NCBI GenBank assembly: GCA_028065725.1
Contig: JAPTVL010000063.1
Span: forward strand, 1 to 7,015
DNA from: Betaproteobacteria bacterium
GTDB lineage: Bacteria; Pseudomonadota; Gammaproteobacteria; Burkholderiales; Rhodocyclaceae
DNA length: 7,015 bases
Reading direction: 5' to 3'
The translations under genes and the position numbers were made by a program. Positions 6,356-7,015 of the stretch are shown here, piece by piece (position 1 is the first letter of the stretch; each line of letters opens with the position of its first letter). A model generated the notes under the pieces. It was not told the DNA's origin and ran no database searches. It saw only the letters and a list, made by a program, of their open reading frames with translations.

Positions 6356-7015
6356 GCCCAGGCCGCCAGGAATTCCTGCCAGTGCGACGCGGGGTGGGTT
6401 TGCACGGTGCTGCGCGCAAGTTCGATCTCGGCAGCGTAGGCCGATTCGGAGAGCGTGCCGCGCATCTTCTGAAAGCGCAGGTAGACCAGCCAGGTGTTCA
6501 TCACGTCGGTTTCGCAATAGTTGCGGATGGCGTCGATCTGGCCGTTCTGGAAGGCCTCCATCACCTTCGAGCCGTCCATCCCCAGCTTGCCGGGAAAGCC
6601 GCACAGCTTGGCCATCTGGTCGAGCGGCGCATTGGCGCGCGGCTGGTACATCGCCAGCACGTCCATCAGATCCAGGTGACGCGTGTGGTAGCGGCCCAGA
6701 TAGTTGTTCCACTTGAATTCCTTGTCGTCGTCGCCCCAGTCCCAGTAGCGCGCGGCCGTCACGCCGTGGATCAGGCTGCGGTAATGCAGTACCGGGAGGT
6801 CGAAGCCGCCGCCGTTCCACGAGACGAGCTGCGGGGTGTAGCGTTCGATGCCGTCATAGAAGCGCTGGATCAATTCGGCTTCGCTGCTGTCCGGCTCGCC
6901 GAGCGACCACACCTTGAGTTGGTCGCCGCTTCTGAGCACGCAGGAAATGGCGACGATGCGGTGCAGGTGATGCGGCATGAAGTCGCTACCGGTTTTCTGG
7001 CGGCGGGCGAGCAGC
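6352..7015 (-). CDS. Predicted PolB-like 3'-5' exonuclease, DEDDy type (5' end missing)
   Basis: Resembles the family of predicted 3'-5' exonucleases related to the proofreading domain of DNA polymerase B (PF10108). The natural substrate is not known to me. The frame stays open to the right edge with 12 codons before the first in-frame ATG ([24 protein letters not shown]), and the family N-terminus that holds the first catalytic motif (FDIET-like Asp and Glu) should lie just outside. The ATG at 6978 is therefore an internal Met, not the start. Counted from that Met, the second motif is VSWNGGGFD at 52-60 (N55, D60) and the third is YCETD at 154-158, the Tyr-x3-Asp of DEDDy enzymes, followed by NTWLVYLRF. 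The visible part is 220 residues, ending FLAAWA. Its TGA overlaps the rlmD start. The family assignment is from recognised motifs only. Confidence 0.85.
   Translation of the reverse strand, partial: LLARRQKTGSDFMPHHLHRIVAISCVLRSGDQLKVWSLGEPDSSEAELIQRFYDGIERYTPQLVSWNGGGFDLPVLHYRSLIHGVTAARYWDWGDDDKEFKWNNYLGRYHTRHLDLMDVLAMYQPRANAPLDQMAKLCGFPGKLGMDGSKVMEAFQNGQIDAIRNYCETDVMNTWLVYLRFQKMRGTLSESAYAAEIELARSTVQTHPASHWQEFLAAWA

Noticed and set aside
6367..6378. Perfect 12-base palindrome CAGGAATTCCTG just upstream of rlmD
   Set aside because: It lies inside the exonuclease coding sequence (residues QEFLA) and a single 12-base palindrome in a 7-kb window is not strong evidence of a site.
6356..6820. N-terminal extension of the rlmD frame by 155 codons
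   Set aside because: It overlaps the exonuclease gene, its translation is low-complexity and unlike any RlmD, and the ATG at 6355 gives the normal family length.

Overview
This window comes from a GC-rich proteobacterial chromosome, most probably a betaproteobacterium. That placement rests on the overall look of the genes (a LapB/LapC-type type I exporter, a 432-residue RlmD, a PolB-like exonuclease and an ACT-domain aspartokinase next to tRNA-Ser/tRNA-Arg) and not on any database search. Every supported gene lies on the minus strand, so the transcription order runs from high to low coordinates. All longer open frames on the plus strand are antisense shadows.

Reading in transcription order, 7015 to 3789 is a housekeeping block. 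It holds the 3' part of a predicted PolB-like 3'-5' exonuclease (N-terminus beyond the window edge), then rlmD, the 23S rRNA m5U1939 methyltransferase, starting inside the exonuclease stop codon (ATGA overlap). After 38 bases comes lysC, the aspartokinase that opens the lysine/threonine/methionine/diaminopimelate pathway, with two C-terminal ACT domains and a plausible internal start for a separate regulatory subunit.

Positions 3734 to 3463 form a stable-RNA block: tRNA-Ser(GCT) then tRNA-Arg(ACG), both with encoded CCA. A strong promoter-like sequence sits between them, a weaker one precedes tRNA-Ser, and a clean intrinsic terminator ends the block. Both promoter candidates share the -10/discriminator pattern TAYAATGCGC, which resembles stringently controlled stable-RNA promoters. 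lysC has no terminator of its own, so some lysC transcripts may read into the tRNAs.

Positions 3462 to 3316 are an AT-richer leader without a gene, carrying two overlapping, mutually exclusive inverted repeats. Positions 3315 to 1 hold a type I secretion operon: a LapB-like ABC transporter with a degenerate C39 (non-proteolytic) N-terminal domain, starting at TTG, then an HlyD/LapC-like membrane fusion protein that overlaps it by ATGA and runs off the left edge. The outer-membrane TolC-like partner and the exported substrate (by family expectation an RTX or LapA-type large adhesin) are not in the window.

No mobile element, CRISPR array, integrase or clearly novel system is visible. The points most worth a second look are the regulatory structures around the tRNAs, the exporter leader, and the internal lysC start.
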